A stretch of 64,000 nucleotides of DNA from Candidatus Calescibacterium sp. (GTDB taxonomy: Bacteria; DRYD01): NCBI GenBank assembly GCA_025059235.1, contig JANXCV010000003.1, positions 195,509 to 259,508 on the forward strand, read 5' to 3'. Within the stretch, counting starts at the first letter, position 1, and each line of letters opens with the position of its first letter. Under the pieces are notes generated by a model. That model was not told where the DNA came from. It worked only from the letters and a program-made list of their open reading frames with translations, and ran no database searches. Of the stretch, positions 61,472 to 64,000 are shown piece by piece. A program made the translations under genes and the position numbers.

Positions 61472-62379
61472 TTCAGGAACAAAATAAATGGACGATAAAG
61501 TCGTACGCAAAAATAAACTGGATCCTCGAAATCCTTAGCCTCAGAAATGATCAATATCACAATATATCATCAGTCTTCGATATCATAGACCTATACGATA
61601 TAATCAACGTAGAATTATCAGATAGTAGCACGTGGGATGTAAAAATTTCCTGTAATCTCAGGGATCTAGAAAGGAGAAACATAATATATGATCTGTTTGA
61701 TAGACTGGAGATTTACAATTTGGGAAGAAAATATAAAGTAAAAGTAGAGCTATTTAAAAATATCCCTCTGGGTGGGGGATTGGGCGGAGGAAGTTCAAAC
61801 GCAGCCTCGATTATCTTTCTACTGTATAAACTAGGGATAATAAATCTATCCCTAGCTTTTAGAATATGCACTACATTAGGTAGTGACGTACTACCAATAT
61901 TCCTTCTATATCTATATCAAAACAGCTATGTTTTTTGCTTCAGTAAGCAAGATCTATGTGTCCCTATCCAAAAAAACTCAGACAATTCAATCCAGATAAT
62001 CCTCCTAATCTTCCCCTTCGGTATTGAAACTAAAAAAGCATATTCAGAATACGATAAAATAATTATACAAAGAAATTTTCTTATAGGACATAAAACACAC
62101 AGATTCCTATACTTCTTGAAACACAAAAAGTTAAGTGACTACTTTATTGAATTAATCCACAACGACTTTGAAAAAGTGATTTACAATCTATATCCAGAAA
62201 TTTCGTACACTAAGGATAGCTTGTATTCGATTTTTGGTAAAGAAAATTTGAGAGTATTCCTTTGTGGTAGTGGATCTACCCTAGCTATAATCCCCAAAGA
62301 CCAATCTATCTTCCATAAATTGAAAACAGTAATAAAAGATCTGAATGTTTTTACATCGGAAGTAAGAGTATGGCTTTAA
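61408..62379 (+). CDS. ispE: 4-diphosphocytidyl-2-C-methyl-D-erythritol kinase IspE (start uncertain)
   Basis: The GHMP kinase motif GGGLGGGSSNAASIIFLLY (near residue 115 of this frame) and KSYAKINWILEIL at the domain start identify IspE of the MEP isoprenoid pathway. The listed start is the first ATG in frame, but it lies 64 bases inside glnA without a spaced ribosome site. A better start, ATG 61488 after AGGAA (61475-61479), is one base out of frame. Removing one A from the AAA run at 61497-61499 would give MDDKSYAKINW, an ideal IspE beginning. So either the assembly has a one-base error or the gene is frameshifted at codon 4. DVLPIFLL replaces the usual DVPFF. Confidence 0.8.
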   Translation: MERILYRNNTVGNTKIPQYILIQEQNKWTIKSYAKINWILEILSLRNDQYHNISSVFDIIDLYDIINVELSDSSTWDVKISCNLRDLERRNIIYDLFDRLEIYNLGRKYKVKVELFKNIPLGGGLGGGSSNAASIIFLLYKLGIINLSLAFRICTTLGSDVLPIFLLYLYQNSYVFCFSKQDLCVPIQKNSDNSIQIILLIFPFGIETKKAYSEYDKIIIQRNFLIGHKTHRFLYFLKHKKLSDYFIELIHNDFEKVIYNLYPEISYTKDSLYSIFGKENLRVFLCGSGSTLAIIPKDQSIFHKLKTVIKDLNVFTSEVRVWL

Positions 62380-62614
62380 CAAGAAGAAAAAAATCACAAC
62401 ATTTAGTAGATACAACTATGCTAAAGCAAATCACTGTGATGAAAAATTACTAGTTAGAAATATTAAACAATGCAAGCTTAAAGAAGATTAGAACTAGCAA
62501 GTATATTAGATTTCTTGTATAAACAGCATGATAGCTATAAATTATTTATCAGAGGAAACATAAACGGAATGATAACTAAAACTACCGTAGAAATAGCGAA
62601 AATTTTTTAGGATA

Positions 62615-64000
62615 ATGTCTATTATATTTAAACTAGAAAATAATAGACCCCTGAAAATAGAACCATACGAACTTAAAGACCCAATACTTGGAGAACATGG
62701 GAAAACGTATTTCTATCAAAATTACATTATTAAAGCTTTGCCACTTGATGATTACACAGAATCTATACTCCGTAGATTAAGAGCTTTGAAGAAAGCTTGT
62801 ACTGAAATTCCCGAAGATATCAGGAAGTTTATCATATATCGTGGTGTCCCGTTGTCCATAGTTGTAGACTTCAAAAATTACTTTAACTTTAAAACGGCAA
62901 ATAGAGCACTTGTTTTACTTTTTAACCTGATAGAGGGAAGTGATCTATTCGTCTACCTAAAGGGAGACCCGCCTCTGACTGAAAAGAGAATAAAAATATA
63001 TAAAAAATTAATCGATATTTTGATATCCCTCAATTCTGTGGGCATAATACTATCTGATCTATATCCGGATAACTTCGTAGTTGACAAGAATGAAGATGTT
63101 TATATTTTGAATCTTGAAAGAGCAGGAATTACGGTTGATGGAAAAGAATGGGAATATAAACCGCTTGTTATTAATAAGGAAAGCTTTTTCCCTCTACCAC
63201 CAGAGATAAAATTTAAAAACAAATTTACTATACATTCGGACACATGGACTGGAGTTTACCTGATATTTTTTGTACTTACTGGGATTAAGCCTTTGGACTT
63301 CTTGCCCCGCAACGATCATAAATACCTACAAAGTATCATCCAATACGTTGACAAATCAAAAAACACTTGGCCTCCCGAAATACCAATACTAAAGGATCCA
63401 AAAAGATACCAAGATTTCAAACATCTATACAACTCCATCTTTAAAAGAAAAAGATTATCTGAAATCCTTAATAGTACCTATATAAAAGGATATCTAGATC
63501 CTTCGATAAGACCAACTTTTGAAGAAATTAAACAAGCATTTAATTATGAAATCGGTATCGATATATCATCAATATCTGTTCCGATGCAATCTGAAGAGGT
63601 AGAAAGTCAAGAAGAACTCCAAATTCGAGAAGAACCAAAAATTAAAGAGGAATTCAAAATTAAGGAAGAATTCGAATTTAAAGATGAACCCAAAATTCAG
63701 AAGGAAAACCAAATTCAACAAGAAAATAAAATCCAAGAGAACATAAATACTGGATTCCAAGATATAATCGATGAAACTGATCAACAAATTCGCCTATATC
63801 TAAAAAATATCCCAATATCAACAAGGGAAGCTATGATGAACATTATCTCAAAACTAAAAGAACAGGGGCTATATCAAGAAGATATAAAAAAAGCTCTTTT
63901 GCAACTATTTGAAATTAAGAATACAGAAATATTAGTTAATACCTTTATTAAAACTGGAGATTTGCAATTAGTAGCTTTATTTCTCAAATTTATACACTAC
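62615..64000 (+). CDS. Kinase-like protein with degraded DFG motif and acidic repeats (partial)
   Basis: ATG 62615 to the right edge (at least 462 residues, no stop in the window). The C-lobe of a eukaryotic-type kinase is suggested: SVGIILSDLYPDNFVVDKN matches the catalytic loop (Asp and Asn kept). The following DFG position reads ILNLERAG, where Asp is Asn, and no glycine-rich loop is evident, so it is probably a pseudokinase. From residue ~330 come Glu/Lys repeats (REEPKIKEEFKIKEEFEF, then QIQQENKIQENIN). A helical segment follows. No gene relation is obvious apart from ispE 235 bases upstream; that gap holds no supported gene. Confidence 0.55.
   Translation, partial: MSIIFKLENNRPLKIEPYELKDPILGEHGKTYFYQNYIIKALPLDDYTESILRRLRALKKACTEIPEDIRKFIIYRGVPLSIVVDFKNYFNFKTANRALVLLFNLIEGSDLFVYLKGDPPLTEKRIKIYKKLIDILISLNSVGIILSDLYPDNFVVDKNEDVYILNLERAGITVDGKEWEYKPLVINKESFFPLPPEIKFKNKFTIHSDTWTGVYLIFFVLTGIKPLDFLPRNDHKYLQSIIQYVDKSKNTWPPEIPILKDPKRYQDFKHLYNSIFKRKRLSEILNSTYIKGYLDPSIRPTFEEIKQAFNYEIGIDISSISVPMQSEEVESQEELQIREEPKIKEEFKIKEEFEFKDEPKIQKENQIQQENKIQENINTGFQDIIDETDQQIRLYLKNIPISTREAMMNIISKLKEQGLYQEDIKKALLQLFEIKNTEILVNTFIKTGDLQLVALFLKFIHY

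Noticed and set aside
62380..62614. A small gene between ispE and the kinase-like gene
   Set aside because: Only very short open frames are present and none has a convincing start.
63569..63787. 72-codon minus-strand Phe/Leu-rich ORF
   Set aside because: It is the antisense of the Glu/Lys repeat tail of the kinase-like gene.

Overview
The window is AT-rich bacterial chromosome, densely packed with overlapping or nearly abutting genes behind good Shine-Dalgarno sites (AGGAGG/AAAGGAG). The organism looks like an anaerobic diderm bacterium. The MurE ligase carries the DNPR motif of meso-diaminopimelate specificity, and there is a LolA-like periplasmic protein and several families of type II secretion/type IV pilus pseudopilins. 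HslV, the MEP-pathway kinase IspE, GSI glutamine synthetase and a SigH-like sigma factor are also present. Amino-acid fermentation is suggested by 3,5-diaminohexanoate dehydrogenase (kdd) and a MutL/GlmL-type mutase-associated protein. No rRNA or phylum-specific marker is present, so I do not name the phylum.

Layout. 1-602: end of a minus-strand MutL/GlmL gene that runs off the left edge. 734-22651: a long plus-strand run. It holds metabolic and envelope genes (opine-type dehydrogenase, accC, pdxT, acpP, PilZ, an orphan nuoC, LolA-like, tdh), cdaA with a WYL regulator, gltX-ileS, a TlpA-like thioredoxin, tRNA-Pro, a hydroxyacid dehydrogenase, rpiB, a WecA-type transferase and a lipoamide-dehydrogenase-like enzyme. 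It ends in a four-gene overlapping module: a membrane protein with a GrpE-like tail, a double-AAA Clp ATPase, an FHA protein and a membrane-anchored coiled-coil protein. 22690-30166: minus-strand block with rsmG, sigma factor, FAD oxidoreductase, tatD, hslV, tRNA-Thr, two tandem GspG-like pseudopilins and murE. 30167-30631: a 465-base divergent spacer with inverted repeats. 30632-38146: plus strand with kdd, Hsp20, yidD, TPR and J-domain proteins, miaA, a possible NurA-like protein, pcm and an acetyltransferase. 38164-41575: orphan sugar-binding protein, MoxR ATPase and M42 peptidase.

41674-50609 is the least ordinary part. A pilus-protein gene interrupted by an in-frame TAG is followed by a pseudopilin and then about 1.6 kb of decayed coding sequence, mainly on the minus strand. 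A Thr-rich mini-lipoprotein, tRNA-Gly and a small unknown gene come next, then a complete three-gene pseudopilin operon ending in an 872-residue GspK/PilX-like protein. 50637-56620 (minus) carries a glutamine amidotransferase, OsmC, an M16-like protein without its zinc motif, murB, a detached rplR-rpsE-rplO ribosomal cluster and a zinc alcohol dehydrogenase. 56776-64000 (plus) carries envelope/unknown genes, a YqeG phosphatase, a coiled-coil protein, a DUF-like gene, glnA, ispE and, at the right edge, a kinase-like protein with a degraded DFG motif.

The most interesting signal is a pair of nearly identical H-type RNA pseudoknots immediately upstream of acpP (3775-3816) and of an unknown gene before glnA (59358-59392). 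Each sits just after the preceding stop codon and just before a strong ribosome binding site. I do not recognise them as a known riboswitch class. Second are the GrpE/Clp/FHA/coiled-coil module and several translation oddities: a non-AUG rsmG start, a probable one-base shift at the ispE start, and the amber-split pilus gene.
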